Program-made: the position numbers and the translations under genes
Source of the DNA: Bacillota bacterium
Lineage (GTDB): Bacteria; Bacillota; Sulfobacillia; Sulfobacillales; Sulfobacillaceae
Direction of reading: 5' to 3'
DNA: 64,000 bases
Assembly: GCA_021784595.1 (NCBI GenBank)
Contig: JAJYHT010000009.1
Coordinates: 62,001-126,000 of the forward strand
Notes under the pieces: generated by a model
What the model was told of the DNA's origin: nothing
What the model saw: the letters and a program-made list of their open reading frames with translations, nothing else
Databases searched by the model: none
In this document: positions 44,762 to 53,931 of the stretch, one piece after another
Layout of the letters: every line of letters starts with the position of its first letter
How positions within the stretch are numbered: the first letter of the stretch is position 1

Positions 44762-45671
44762 TTCAAAGGGAATGCAGAGGACCCTGGATGGTTGGAGAAT
44801 CGGTTGGGCCCATGCACTGTGTTATTAGTCAATACACGCTAATGGAGTCTGCAACTTATGATTGGCCACAACAATTAATATCTCGAGATCATCAACTCTC
44901 GGCAATAGAATCCTAATTTTGGCCGAGAAAGCATATCACCTCGCTATCGCCTACGGACACTCTCATGGGTGAGCTGGGTGGCAAAATGATGAAAAGTAAT
45001 GGGTGTCCTGCTTATAAGTGCTTCACCCCTACAGGAGGATAGTTCTTGACTGGGGGGCCGATTAGCATGGAACTTGGGTTCTATATAAGACGTGAAATGG
45101 CGAGGGCGAGGGATATTTGCCAATGATGTGTAAAGACCATGCAATAAACATGTGGGATAAAGTTGTCAAGGTGTAAAATCCCCCCTATGGGATTGGGCAG
45201 AGTATCATCCGTCCTATTTCTTGGTTCAGCTAATGCCAAACTTTTCCGTAGACCTCTCATCAATTGGTCAGTCCATAAGGATTGGGGATAACCCTATGTT
45301 ACAGGCATGTATAACGCTTTCCCATTATCAATCACAGGAAGCAGACCGCATCGCGGTGAACCGTGGTGAATGCGGCAGAGCAGTGATGCCCGGTTCGATT
45401 GGCCAGCAGGTCAAGATACAATATCCTTTAGAAAATCGCCATGACCGCGTATGTTACCAATGTCTTCGACGTTTTCGGGTTTTTGATGAGTAGGCCACAC
45501 GATGAATAGCCAAAATATTGGTTACGATGTAAGGCGTTGGGTCAGGCAATTCTATGCGAAATGCTTTCGTGTGGGGCAGACGACTTTGCAGGTCCCAAGA
45601 ATTAAGACCGGATATATGACAATGGTGGCAAACCCAAACCCATGGTACGGAGTGCCAGGCCGAGGCCATTT
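44762..45671. other. 880-nt gap without a supported gene
   Basis: This is the longest gene-free stretch of the window. Short frames occur on both strands, none longer than about 90 codons, with no recognisable family and no good start sites. CTCGGC...GCCGAG pairing near 44900-44930 and an AATCCC...GGGATT pairing near 45177-45195 are small. It probably holds decayed genes of the exopolysaccharide locus. The MurJ-family gene start lies at its end. Confidence 0.4.
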
Positions 45672-47039
45672 GTGATAAAGCGAACGTTGGTGCGGCATCT
45701 CCTACAAAAAGACATCCGTTCGTATGCCGGGACCATTGCCCTGGGAACGGGGATTAGCCGGATATTGGGATATGGTCGGGAAGTGCTTATGGCTGCCCTA
45801 TTTGCCACCTCCAACGCGACCGATGCCTGGTTAATGGCCAGTGTTTTGCCAAACTTGCTATTTACTGCGCTTTATGGCAGCGTCTCGAATCTGATTGTTC
45901 CTCTATATTTAGAATCCCAAAAAACGTCGTCTCATGACAATGCCAATGCATTTATCCAGGAAGTCTTTACGCTTTTGACGGTGGTGGCCGTCGTGCTCAC
46001 GCTTGTGGTATTCGTCTTTTCTCGAATGATTATCCATGGGCTCGCTCCCGGCTTCCATGGAACCACGTTTCAACTTACAGTGACCATGACGCGCATCATG
46101 CTGCCGACTTTTTTGTTTTGGCTGTGGGCGGGATTCTTCACGGCTTTACTCCAATCGTTGAACATTTATGGACCTCCCGCATGGGCGTCGGTTCTTCAAA
46201 ACATTGTGCGAATAGCGGCAATTATTACGTTAGGCCGGGTGATGGGCATTGGGGGAGTGGCTTGGGGATACACGATCGGTGTGGGAACACAATTGGTCTT
46301 GTTAGCCTCGGCGACCCACCGGGCGCCGCTCCATATTAGGTTTCGTTGGCCATTGACTCATTCATTGGTTAGAAAATTGTTTCGGCTGGCTCTACCGGTG
46401 GTACTGACGTCTTTGGTGAGCGCCATGGGACTCACTGTAGATCGGATTTTTGCCTCCCGTCTCGCAACGGGAAGCATCGCGGCACTGAATTACAGTTTCC
46501 TCCTGATTATGTTGCCGATTAGCTTGGTGGCAATCCCCCTCGCAATTCCCGTATTGACGGCCCTGTCCCGTCAGTTCATTGAACAACAATATCAGGAATG
46601 GACGCGCCTTTTACGGCGTTCCAGCCTTGCGCTTGCGCTCGTGATGGGCATCCTAACGGTGATTCTTATTCTCCTACGCGGTCCTTTAATTCAGTTTTTG
46701 TATGAACACGGGAATTTTGGCCTACATTCGGCCTATATTACCGCCGGAATCTTACCATACTTTGCAGTGGGCATGATCGCGATGGCGTTAGCCCAGTTGT
46801 TCCTGAAGGCATTGGTCTCAATTCAATACACGGCAACATTATCGGTTTGGGCGATAGCGGCTGCGGCAACGAACATTCTTGCGGACTTTATATTGGTACA
46901 CGTTTTGCAGGCCCGAGGATTAGCGTTGGGCACCAGCTTAGGGAACATTGTATATGCATGCGGACTGGCATGGAGCGTGCGGTCAGCCATTCGCGCCCAA
47001 CGACATCGCCGGCGAGATCCCTTGGTGCATTCTGGCTAG
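45672..47039 (+). CDS. murJ: MurJ/MviN-family lipid flippase
   Basis: The 455-residue protein has about 14 membrane helices and MurJ-family sequence: GTGISRILGYGREVLMAALF with the conserved Arg near the N-terminus, NATDAWLMASVLPNLLFTALYGSVSNLIVP, and LPVVLTSLVSAMGLTVDRIFASRLATGSIAALNYS. It flips lipid-linked intermediates across the membrane. At the end of the polysaccharide locus a Wzx-like role for that polymer is more likely than general lipid II export, so the symbol denotes the family only. The GTG at 45672 with GAGG six nt upstream is preferred; an ATG at 45642 is the alternative. Confidence 0.8.
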   Translation: MIKRTLVRHLLQKDIRSYAGTIALGTGISRILGYGREVLMAALFATSNATDAWLMASVLPNLLFTALYGSVSNLIVPLYLESQKTSSHDNANAFIQEVFTLLTVVAVVLTLVVFVFSRMIIHGLAPGFHGTTFQLTVTMTRIMLPTFLFWLWAGFFTALLQSLNIYGPPAWASVLQNIVRIAAIITLGRVMGIGGVAWGYTIGVGTQLVLLASATHRAPLHIRFRWPLTHSLVRKLFRLALPVVLTSLVSAMGLTVDRIFASRLATGSIAALNYSFLLIMLPISLVAIPLAIPVLTALSRQFIEQQYQEWTRLLRRSSLALALVMGILTVILILLRGPLIQFLYEHGNFGLHSAYITAGILPYFAVGMIAMALAQLFLKALVSIQYTATLSVWAIAAAATNILADFILVHVLQARGLALGTSLGNIVYACGLAWSVRSAIRAQRHRRRDPLVHSG

Positions 47040-47353
47040 AGTTAGAGCAAACACGTTTCAGAGCGCACGAGTGAGTTCCTGGAATAAGTATTCCCCCGCA
47101 GCTGTTCTCGATTTGTCGCTAAAGCAGATCCATGGCGCTATGAACTGCCAGTTTGAGATTAGCATCCTCATGATTTGGCATGACAATAGAGTGTGGAGGG
47201 CTTCGGATGGAAGCGTTCGGGTAGGTTTCATAAAGGTCAAAAGGAATCTCAGATTTGATTTTATTAAAAACCAGTTCTTAGATTCACGTAAGCTGGACCC
47301 CAGATTAGTTCTTATACTTGAAATACATTAGACAGCTCAGGGAGGGAACGCAT
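47040..47353. other. Intergenic region between flippase and TDT genes
   Basis: About 315 nt without a supported gene. GGAATAAGTATTCC at 47081-47094 has 6-bp palindromic arms. TTATACT at about 47312 is a possible -10 for the downstream transporter. GGGAGGGAACGCAT precedes its ATG. Confidence 0.35.
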
Positions 47354-48475
47354 ATGTTGGGGTTTGTGAAACATTTCACGCCGAATTGGTTTACGGTGGG
47401 AATGGGAACCGGGATTACGGCGCTGGGCGCCTATTTATATCCGGATGGACCCCATTGGCTAAAGCTGCTAGGCACCGGTTTGTGGCTGTTCAATGCGGTG
47501 CTGGTAGGAAGCCTACTGGTTTTGATGGTTGCGCGCTGGGTGTTCAATTGGTCAGGTTCCGTAAAAATTTTGCATGATCCGGTGCAGTCGATGTTTTTAG
47601 GTGCGGTACCCATGGCATTGGCCACCGTGATTAACGGATTTGTGGATATGGGTGCCCCTATTTTTGGTCCCGTGGCCGTGCATATCGCCTTTTGGCTATG
47701 GGGATTAGATGTGGTGATGGCATTAGGATCCGGCATTGTGGTGCCCTATTTGATGTTCGTCAGCCATGATCACCGCCTCGACAAGCTTACTGGCATTTGG
47801 TTGATGCCAGTAGTCCCGGCCGAAGTGGCCGCGGCCAGCGGCGCCATATTATTGCCGCATGTCGTGGGAGCAACCGCCCAAGCGAATTTTATGGTCGTGA
47901 GCTTAGGTCTATGGGCATTAAGCGTTCCGCTGGCATTTTTGATGCTGGGATTTTTATTCCTGAGACTGGCTTTACATCGGTTGCCTCCCGCGGAGATGGC
48001 TATATCAACATGGATCTCGCTGGGGACCTTAGGCACCGGCATTATGGGGCTGGTTGGTCTGGGCAAGGATATGCCGTTAGTCTTTGGAGCCTTGGGTCAT
48101 GCGATGCAAGCCAGTGCCTTAATTGCCTCGTTTGCTTTGTGGGGTTTCGGTCTTTGGTGGCTTACCCTGAGCATTTTGACTACCGTACACTATGCGCGTC
48201 GTGGATTGCCCTTTAATCTGGGGTGGTGGGGATTGACCTTCCCGTTGGGAGTGTTTACCGGCGGCACCGACATGCTTTATGACCAACTGCATGTGTCTCT
48301 GATAGGATGGCTCGCGCATGGCTTTTACTGGCTGTTGGTGGCGTTTTGGTCGCTGGTGTTCATTCGGACTTTGGCAGAGTTCGTGGGAGGTCGCCTGAAT
48401 GTCTCGGGAACACTGCATCGAACTCTCCACCAGATGTCGCTTGAACCAAGGGTTAAGACGGGAACTGACGATTAA
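47354..48475 (+). CDS. TDT family transporter (tellurite resistance/C4-dicarboxylate/sulfite exporter type)
   Basis: The 373-residue protein has ten predicted membrane helices, with the TDT/SLAC1-type features HFTPNWFTVGMGTGITALG at the N-terminus, LMPVVPAEVAAASGAIL and WWGLTFPLGVFTGGTDML. The superfamily includes malate permease Mae1, tellurite protein TehA and sulfite exporter Ssu1. In an organism likely to oxidise sulfur, sulfite or another anion is a fair guess, not shown by sequence. The ATG at 47354 has a strong ribosome-binding site, and a hairpin terminator follows. Confidence 0.8.
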   Translation: MLGFVKHFTPNWFTVGMGTGITALGAYLYPDGPHWLKLLGTGLWLFNAVLVGSLLVLMVARWVFNWSGSVKILHDPVQSMFLGAVPMALATVINGFVDMGAPIFGPVAVHIAFWLWGLDVVMALGSGIVVPYLMFVSHDHRLDKLTGIWLMPVVPAEVAAASGAILLPHVVGATAQANFMVVSLGLWALSVPLAFLMLGFLFLRLALHRLPPAEMAISTWISLGTLGTGIMGLVGLGKDMPLVFGALGHAMQASALIASFALWGFGLWWLTLSILTTVHYARRGLPFNLGWWGLTFPLGVFTGGTDMLYDQLHVSLIGWLAHGFYWLLVAFWSLVFIRTLAEFVGGRLNVSGTLHRTLHQMSLEPRVKTGTDD

Positions 48476-48487
48476 ACGCATGATGCT

Positions 48488-48530
48488 AGACACCATTTCC
48501 AAGCGTCACTTGGGAGTGGTGTCTTCTTCT
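48488..48530 (+). terminator. Terminator-like hairpin after the TDT gene
   Basis: AGACACCA (48488-48495) and TGGTGTCT (48517-48524) form the outer stem, with an inner CCAAG/CTTGG stem, 13 nt after the stop codon. TCTTCTCT follows, a pyrimidine tract rather than a pure T-run. Confidence 0.65.
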
Positions 48531-48644
48531 CTGCTTAGCGAATAGATTTTAGGGCAGATAGGGAATAATACAAAAAATGAGATTTGCCGTGGGGGTCCGG
48601 GTAAATCAACCGGATGATGCAGCCCCCGGCCGCCCAATTGCCGT

Positions 48645-48681
48645 AAAGAAAAAACAGTGCCCGCGGGTCTCCCCGGGGCAC
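48645..48681 (-). terminator. Rho-independent terminator after the SDR gene
   Basis: Read on the minus strand, GTGCCCCGGG and CCCGCGGGCAC pair with a single bulge, followed by TG and a run of six Ts. It lies 14 nt after the SDR stop codon and ends the arrangement that begins with the class V aminotransferase gene. Confidence 0.8.
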
Positions 48682-48694
48682 CATAAGCATTTTG

Positions 48695-49486
48695 CTAGTG
48701 TGCCTGGTTGCGCGTGGACGGGTCGGGCCGTCCGGCACGTGAGCCGCCGTCTACCAACATTACCGAACCGACGATGAAATCGGCACGTTCCGAGGCTAAA
48801 AATGCCACAAGCTCGGCGGTGTCGCTGGCCTCGCCCAGCCGGCCCCGCGGGGGTAGCGGCCACGACAAATAATCATCGGGAGATCGCTCAATTTCTCCTG
48901 GACGCAGCAAGTACCGCATGCCTGGCCTGGTGTCCCCGGGGCACACGGTATTAACGCGGATTCCCCGGGGTGCCAAATCCAGGGCAAGCATGCGGCCCAT
49001 CATGTTAAGGGCGGACTTTGTCACCGAATATGCGCCCAATGACTGTTCGCCATCCACCCCAGCGTCAGAGGAAATGAGGATGACGCTGGACGGGGATTCA
49101 AAGTGGGGCAGCAGTGTCCGTACGAGGTGGTGGGGCGCCAGTAAATTAACGCGTAGGAGACGGTCTAATTCGGAGCTCGGAGTGTCGATCAAATGCGCCT
49201 GCAGTCCGGTGGCGGCTGAGGCGACCAATAGCGCTAAACCCCGGCCCTCAAGGGGCTTGGTTAAGGCCTGATAGCCGGACCAATCGTCATTTGCTAGGGA
49301 AATGAACTGACAATGAGTGGGTGAGGATTGCAGGAGCGCATCTTGGGCTTGGACCCCGCGTTCGGCGTCGCGTCCTGTGATAATGAGGTCGTAGCCCTCT
49401 TGGGCCAAGCGCTGGGCTACGGCGAAACCGATGCCAGAGGTGCCGCCAGTAATCAGAGCCAGGGGAGGGGGGTTGTCACGCGCCAT
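48695..49486 (-). CDS. Short-chain dehydrogenase/reductase
   Basis: The 263-residue protein is a classical SDR: NAD(P)-binding ITGGTSGIGFAVA, LLVASAATG, ISSDAGVDGEQSLGAYSVTKSALNMM with the catalytic Ser-Tyr-Lys, and GIRVNTVCPGDTRPGM. The end has FIVGSVMLVDGGSRAG. The substrate is unknown. It overlaps the upstream class V aminotransferase gene by 11 nt, so the two are coexpressed. A terminator follows. Confidence 0.88.
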   Translation of the reverse strand: MARDNPPPLALITGGTSGIGFAVAQRLAQEGYDLIITGRDAERGVQAQDALLQSSPTHCQFISLANDDWSGYQALTKPLEGRGLALLVASAATGLQAHLIDTPSSELDRLLRVNLLAPHHLVRTLLPHFESPSSVILISSDAGVDGEQSLGAYSVTKSALNMMGRMLALDLAPRGIRVNTVCPGDTRPGMRYLLRPGEIERSPDDYLSWPLPPRGRLGEASDTAELVAFLASERADFIVGSVMLVDGGSRAGRPDPSTRNQAH

Positions 49487-50711
49487 GGGCTGCCACCTCG
49501 CGGATGACGGTTAAGGTACGTTCAATTTCTTCCATGGTGTTGTAAGGCGCCAAACCTAGACGGACTAAACCGGCTTGATCGCGGATGCCCAGTTCGTCAA
49601 CTAAGGTCATCGCATAGAAGTCACCATCCCAAGCGAGAATGCCCCGATGCCCCAAAGCACGCGCCACGTCTTCAGACGATCGGCCTTTCATGGTAAAGGA
49701 GACAGTGGGAGCCCGGTCCTCCCCACCGACCGCTGGCCCATAGACGGTAACTCCAGGCGTTGTGAGCAGACCCGTATAGAGTCGTTTAGCCAGATTGTGT
49801 TCGTAAGCATAGATATTCTCCATCGCTTGGTGAATGCGATCCGACCATCCCAGTTGGGTTTGATCGGACAGAGAGGCAATAAATTGGATGGCTGCCGATA
49901 CGCCTGCCAAGGCTGCATGATTTAATGTGCCGGTTTCGATCCTTTCTGGAGCAGTGGGCGCTTGAGGACGCACTCGCAAGGTGGGCAATGCCTCTAGTTG
50001 TCCTTTTTTGCTGTACAAAATGCCAATGTGCGGACCAAAAAATTTATACGCCGAACAGAGCAGAAAGTCGGGATCCAACTGCGCGGCATTGATGGGTCCG
50101 TGCGGTGCCCAGTGCACTGCATCGACTAAGAAGAGACTACCTGCCTCTTTGGCCCAAGCCCGAATGGTAGGCAGAGGATTGACCGTGCCGACAGCGTTTG
50201 AGGCCCATCCTACGGCAACCAGGCGTGTCTTGTCGGAAAATAGCCTTTTGAATGCATCTATATCCAAGGTGGCCGAAGCCGTAATGGGAACGCGTCGTAT
50301 GACCGCACCCCGCGCAGCCAAGGCCAGCCAGGGGGCGACATTGGAATCGTGGTCCAAGTCGGTCACAATGATTTCATCACCGGGTTTCAATGTGGCTCCG
50401 ATGGCTTGGCTCAATAGAAAGTTCAGGGTGGTCATGTTTTGCCCGAAAGAAATCGAGCCGGTTTCGGGTGCCGCTAAAAAGGCTTTAACGTCCGAGCGTG
50501 CTTGCGCAATGACCGCGTCAGATTCCTCACTAGTGATAAACTGACCATGTGTGTTGGCGTTGCGGTGCATATAATATTCTGCAATGGCGCCAATGACCCC
50601 ATAAGGGACTTGGCTCCCGCCAGGACCATCTAAATAGATAAGAGGCTCATGGCTTGCTGTCGTTCTTGTTAAACTTGGAAACTGCTGTCGACAAACTGAG
50701 AGGTCGTGCAC
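49476..50711 (-). CDS. Class V aminotransferase, cysteine-desulfurase-like, without catalytic Cys
   Basis: The 411-residue PLP enzyme matches the SufS-like VC1184 group: YLDGPGGSQVP, FGQNMTTLNFLLSQ, DHDSNVAPW, VGWASNAVGTVNPL, FLVDAVHWAPHGPI, and Schiff-base Lys in SAYKFFGPHIGIL. Where SufS has the persulfide Cys (SGHHCAQP), this protein has DGDFYAMTL, so desulfurase activity is unlikely. The reaction is unknown. The GTG at 50711 is chosen because it places the FPSL motif at the normal distance; an ATG at 50756 is possible. Overlap with the SDR gene suggests a two-step conversion. Confidence 0.8.
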   Translation of the reverse strand: MHDLSVCRQQFPSLTRTTASHEPLIYLDGPGGSQVPYGVIGAIAEYYMHRNANTHGQFITSEESDAVIAQARSDVKAFLAAPETGSISFGQNMTTLNFLLSQAIGATLKPGDEIIVTDLDHDSNVAPWLALAARGAVIRRVPITASATLDIDAFKRLFSDKTRLVAVGWASNAVGTVNPLPTIRAWAKEAGSLFLVDAVHWAPHGPINAAQLDPDFLLCSAYKFFGPHIGILYSKKGQLEALPTLRVRPQAPTAPERIETGTLNHAALAGVSAAIQFIASLSDQTQLGWSDRIHQAMENIYAYEHNLAKRLYTGLLTTPGVTVYGPAVGGEDRAPTVSFTMKGRSSEDVARALGHRGILAWDGDFYAMTLVDELGIRDQAGLVRLGLAPYNTMEEIERTLTVIREVAAHGA

Positions 50712-50847
50712 CGATATCGCCCCATTTCTCCATAGTCTATGTTCAGATCGTACCATGATAATCTTCGTTACCGAAAACGCGAAATCCTGTCGACACTTTG
50801 TCGAAGTCTGTCGCATTTTATACTGACAACATGTCGGCTGATTCTGC

Positions 50848-52140
50848 TTAAGACAAAACCGCAGTCCAGCCCCACAGAGCCAACAAAGTGGCCAATAGCA
50901 CCGGTACCGTTAGAACTGCACCCATCTTCATATAATATCCCCAACCGATGCGAATGCCACGGCGCTCCAAAACGTGTAGCCACAACAAGGTGGACAAGGA
51001 ACCAATCGGAGTAATTTTGGGACCCAAGTCGCATCCTGCGATATTGGCGTACGCCATGGCATGGTGCAGCGTGAGATGGCCCGCATCGTGGATTGCAAGC
51101 GCATTAATCATTACGGTGGGCAAGTTGTTCATCACACTAGACAGGAAGGCGGCAATAAAGCCCGTGCCAATGACAGCAGCCCCGGTGCCGAATTGCGCCA
51201 GCCAAGTCAGGACGTGGCTTAACAGATGGGTCAAGCCAACGTTGCGCAATGCAAACACCACGACATACATTCCCACTGAAAACACCACGATTTTCCATGG
51301 CGCCTCTCCTATGGTGCGTCCAATGTTGACAGCTGGGCTCCGATAGCTGATTAGAATCAGACTCAGAGCGGCGGCCCCGGCAAATATTGAGACCGGCCAA
51401 TGCAAGTCTTGGCTTAAGAAATATCCGACCAACAACAGACCTAATACGATCCATGACTGATGAAACACTCGGGTGTCTTTAATCGCAGTGGCGGGATTGG
51501 GCAAAGAGGAGATGGAAACCGACGAGGGCAAGCTTTTGTGGTAGAACAAATACAGCATCAGGAGACTGGCCGCCAAGGCCACTACGTCAACCGGGACCAT
51601 GCGCACGGCATACGATCCAAATTCCAAATGAAAGAAGTCCGCCGACAAAATATTGACTAAATTAGACACCACTAGTGGAAGCGATGTGGTGTCGGCAATG
51701 AACCCGCTGGCCATAATGAGCGCAAGGGTCGACCGAGGCTCCAACCTTAGGGCTTTAGCTTGTTCATAAACGATGGGGGTCAGGATAAGGGCCGCACCGT
51801 CGTTGGCAAAAAACATGGCGACTAAGGCGCCTAAAATGCCCAGCAGTACAAACAAGCGACCGCCCTTGCCGCGCGAGGCGCGGGTCATGTGCAGCGCGGC
51901 CCATTCAAAGAGTCCTACCTCGTCCAGCACGAGAGAAATTAGGATGAGTGCTATAAAAGTTAACGTAGCATCCCACACGAGTCCCACTACTTCAAATACA
52001 TTGGACCAGGTCACCAATCCCAACGTCAAGGCCAGTGCACCGCCTCCAGCAGCGGTCCACCCGATTGAAAGGCCGCGGGGCTGGGTAATAATTAAAATTA
52101 GAACTAGCACAAAGAGGGCGAGCGAAAGAATTAGATGCAC
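50848..52140 (-). CDS. arsB: ArsB/ArsB-NhaD family arsenite transporter
   Basis: The 430-residue protein has about eleven membrane helices of the ArsB/NhaD type: LVTWSNVFEVVGLVWDATLTFIALILIS, FFANDGAALILTPIVYEQ, MASGFIADTTSLPLVVSNLVNI and the end SVMNNLPTVMINALAIHDAG...NIAGCDLGPKITPIGSLSTLLWL. It extrudes arsenite or antimonite. The GTG at 52140 follows CAGGAGACCTCATCCA, and the frame is open beyond it. The arsR gene ends 28 nt upstream, which makes an arsRB operon without arsA or arsC. Confidence 0.87.
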   Translation of the reverse strand: MHLILSLALFVLVLILIITQPRGLSIGWTAAGGGALALTLGLVTWSNVFEVVGLVWDATLTFIALILISLVLDEVGLFEWAALHMTRASRGKGGRLFVLLGILGALVAMFFANDGAALILTPIVYEQAKALRLEPRSTLALIMASGFIADTTSLPLVVSNLVNILSADFFHLEFGSYAVRMVPVDVVALAASLLMLYLFYHKSLPSSVSISSLPNPATAIKDTRVFHQSWIVLGLLLVGYFLSQDLHWPVSIFAGAAALSLILISYRSPAVNIGRTIGEAPWKIVVFSVGMYVVVFALRNVGLTHLLSHVLTWLAQFGTGAAVIGTGFIAAFLSSVMNNLPTVMINALAIHDAGHLTLHHAMAYANIAGCDLGPKITPIGSLSTLLWLHVLERRGIRIGWGYYMKMGAVLTVPVLLATLLALWGWTAVLS

Positions 52141-52168
52141 TGGATGAGGTCTCCTGGGGTTGGGATGT

Positions 52169-52501
52169 TTAGGGGCGACATTGAACCCGCAGACCCTGAT
52201 TTTTGAGCATGGCGACCTCACTTCCCACATCAGGCAGGAGGACTAGCATTTGCGCAATGATTGGAGGCAGAGTGGACGAAAGAGAGTAAAAAACCCACTG
52301 AGCGGTGCGGCGTTCTGCCACTAACCCCGCTCCCTTCAACTTGCGAAGGTGCTGTGAAATGGCGGGTTGACTGACATTGAAAACCGAAACCAACTCGCAG
52401 ACGCAAAATTCGTCCTGCTGCAATAAAGCCAAAATATGCAGTCTGGTTTTGTCTCCTAATACTTTAAACGTCTCCGCCCAGTTATCAAACGACGATTCCA
52501 T
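52169..52501 (-). CDS. arsR: ArsR-family metalloregulator
   Basis: The 110-residue winged-helix protein has LGDKTRLHILALLQQDEFCVCELVSVFNVSQPAISQHLRKLKGAGLV; the CVC of FCVCEL is the As(III)-binding alpha-3N-type motif. It should repress arsB until arsenite binds. The minus-strand region before it has TATACT and TTAAGGAG before the ATG, so promoter and operator are close. No other ars gene is adjacent. Confidence 0.9.
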   Translation of the reverse strand: MESSFDNWAETFKVLGDKTRLHILALLQQDEFCVCELVSVFNVSQPAISQHLRKLKGAGLVAERRTAQWVFYSLSSTLPPIIAQMLVLLPDVGSEVAMLKNQGLRVQCRP

Positions 52502-52743
52502 GAGAGATTCTCCTTAACAACACGCCAGTGATGACCTTAGTATATCGTGATTACCCCTAATGCGCATGGGCTTGGCCGTTATGATCAGCGCCAATGGACC
52601 ATCGATGTCCTTACAAGTTCAAAACTTGCCACGCCGAGTCGGGGTAGGAAAATATCGGACTTGATTACAGTGAGTGGAAACGTTTGGGATTCAACAGGCC
52701 GGTCTGGCTCTGATATCAATACGCCTACTTAGTCTTAGTGGTT

Positions 52744-53931
52744 TTATGCCGGCGCAGGCGTTTCTGGGGATCGACGATAGGTGATAAAAATTAAGATGGG
52801 CAAGAGCGCCCAGAGTCCCAAGATCCACCGAAAATTCACGATGCGAAAGTGTGGCAAGAGGCCCACGATGGCCAACAACATGAGAAGGCTTAACAGACGT
52901 CCGCTGTTGATCCAGACTTCTTTAACGCCGGTCAATTGAATGCGGTCGCCTTCATGACGGCTGTGTTGATCAATCACTGTCAGTGCGGACGATTCTAACG
53001 CTACTTTGTATGAAGGGTAAGCTAAGGCGACCAGCGCGCCCAATTCAAACAGCGTGGGGGCGTTTATTGGCCTGATGACGATGCCAAATGCTAAAAGCGA
53101 TATGGCAGTGGCCGCTATCAGACTGGCCCGGCGTGAGATTTTTGCCGACCATCGCGCTAAGGACCAGAAGATGAGACCCTCAATGGCCGCTTGCATGGCC
53201 ACAAAAAATCCTAGCAGCACCGTGCTGTGGCTGACTATGTAAAGCAGCAGATTGGGAACGAAAAAGTACATTCCATCCCGCATGCCCAACGCCCAAAAAC
53301 TCCACAACAAGCGTCGCCAGCCGGGGATGGCGGGGGGCATTTCCATGCTGGTCGGCACAGACGGTCTGATTTTAGTGGGATGCTTCCCAAAAGCAATCAG
53401 CATAAAGCAGCCTAACAGGCAGAACAGAGCTATAGCAAAGACGGTTCGGTAGCCTGAAAGCCCAGGCAGTGATGCGATAATCCATCCGCTGAGGGGCGGT
53501 ATGGTCAGCCCGAGTATTGCCTCAAGCGTGCCGGTCCACCCGTTGTACCAATCGGCCTGGCCGCTTTGGACCCAACTTGACGCCAACACAAATAATGCCA
53601 GCCAGTAAAAACTTGACGAGAGGCCCTCGACAAAGGCGATCAGAACGTAGTAGTGCCGGGCATCGGCTTGAAGCCACAGCAAGAGACCCAAATATCCTGC
53701 ATTCATAAGGATTCCCACAGCCATCAGGGTAGCGCTCTTTATCCGGCTTCGGATCCGGGATGCTAACCCAAAGCTGGCAATCATGACCACGAACAAGATA
53801 CTGTAAAACACGATAATGGGAATCAGACCTGTGCCAATGTCCCAAAACCAGGCGCCAATAAAGCTAGATGCCATAAAAGATGACAATGTCCATAGGGTGG
53901 AAATGAGAAACAAGCGTGTAACCGGTTTCAC
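52744..53931 (-). CDS. MFS transporter
   Basis: The 395-residue protein has twelve predicted membrane helices in the major facilitator layout, starting LFLISTLWTLSSFMASSFIGAWFWDIG. Signature motifs are weak: the loop between helices 2 and 3 reads ASRIRSRIKSAT and the second half has ARWSAKISRRAS. It resembles drug or metabolite efflux MFS proteins of Firmicutes that have no known substrate. No co-oriented neighbour gives context. An intergenic stretch with an IS remnant lies upstream. Confidence 0.75.
   Translation of the reverse strand: MKPVTRLFLISTLWTLSSFMASSFIGAWFWDIGTGLIPIIVFYSILFVVMIASFGLASRIRSRIKSATLMAVGILMNAGYLGLLLWLQADARHYYVLIAFVEGLSSSFYWLALFVLASSWVQSGQADWYNGWTGTLEAILGLTIPPLSGWIIASLPGLSGYRTVFAIALFCLLGCFMLIAFGKHPTKIRPSVPTSMEMPPAIPGWRRLLWSFWALGMRDGMYFFVPNLLLYIVSHSTVLLGFFVAMQAAIEGLIFWSLARWSAKISRRASLIAATAISLLAFGIVIRPINAPTLFELGALVALAYPSYKVALESSALTVIDQHSRHEGDRIQLTGVKEVWINSGRLLSLLMLLAIVGLLPHFRIVNFRWILGLWALLPILIFITYRRSPETPAPA

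Noticed and set aside
45221-45493. 90-codon frame in the 880-nt gap
   Set aside because: No start context, mixed composition and no family feature; the region looks decayed.
46948-47331. 127-codon frame overlapping the end of the MurJ-family gene
   Set aside because: Wrong frame relative to a clear membrane protein, no ribosome-binding site, and no recognisable motif in the part beyond the flippase stop codon.
48535-48690. 51-codon frame on the minus strand after the SDR gene
   Set aside because: A U-tailed terminator hairpin (48645-48681) lies inside it, directly after the SDR stop, and it has no ribosome-binding site.
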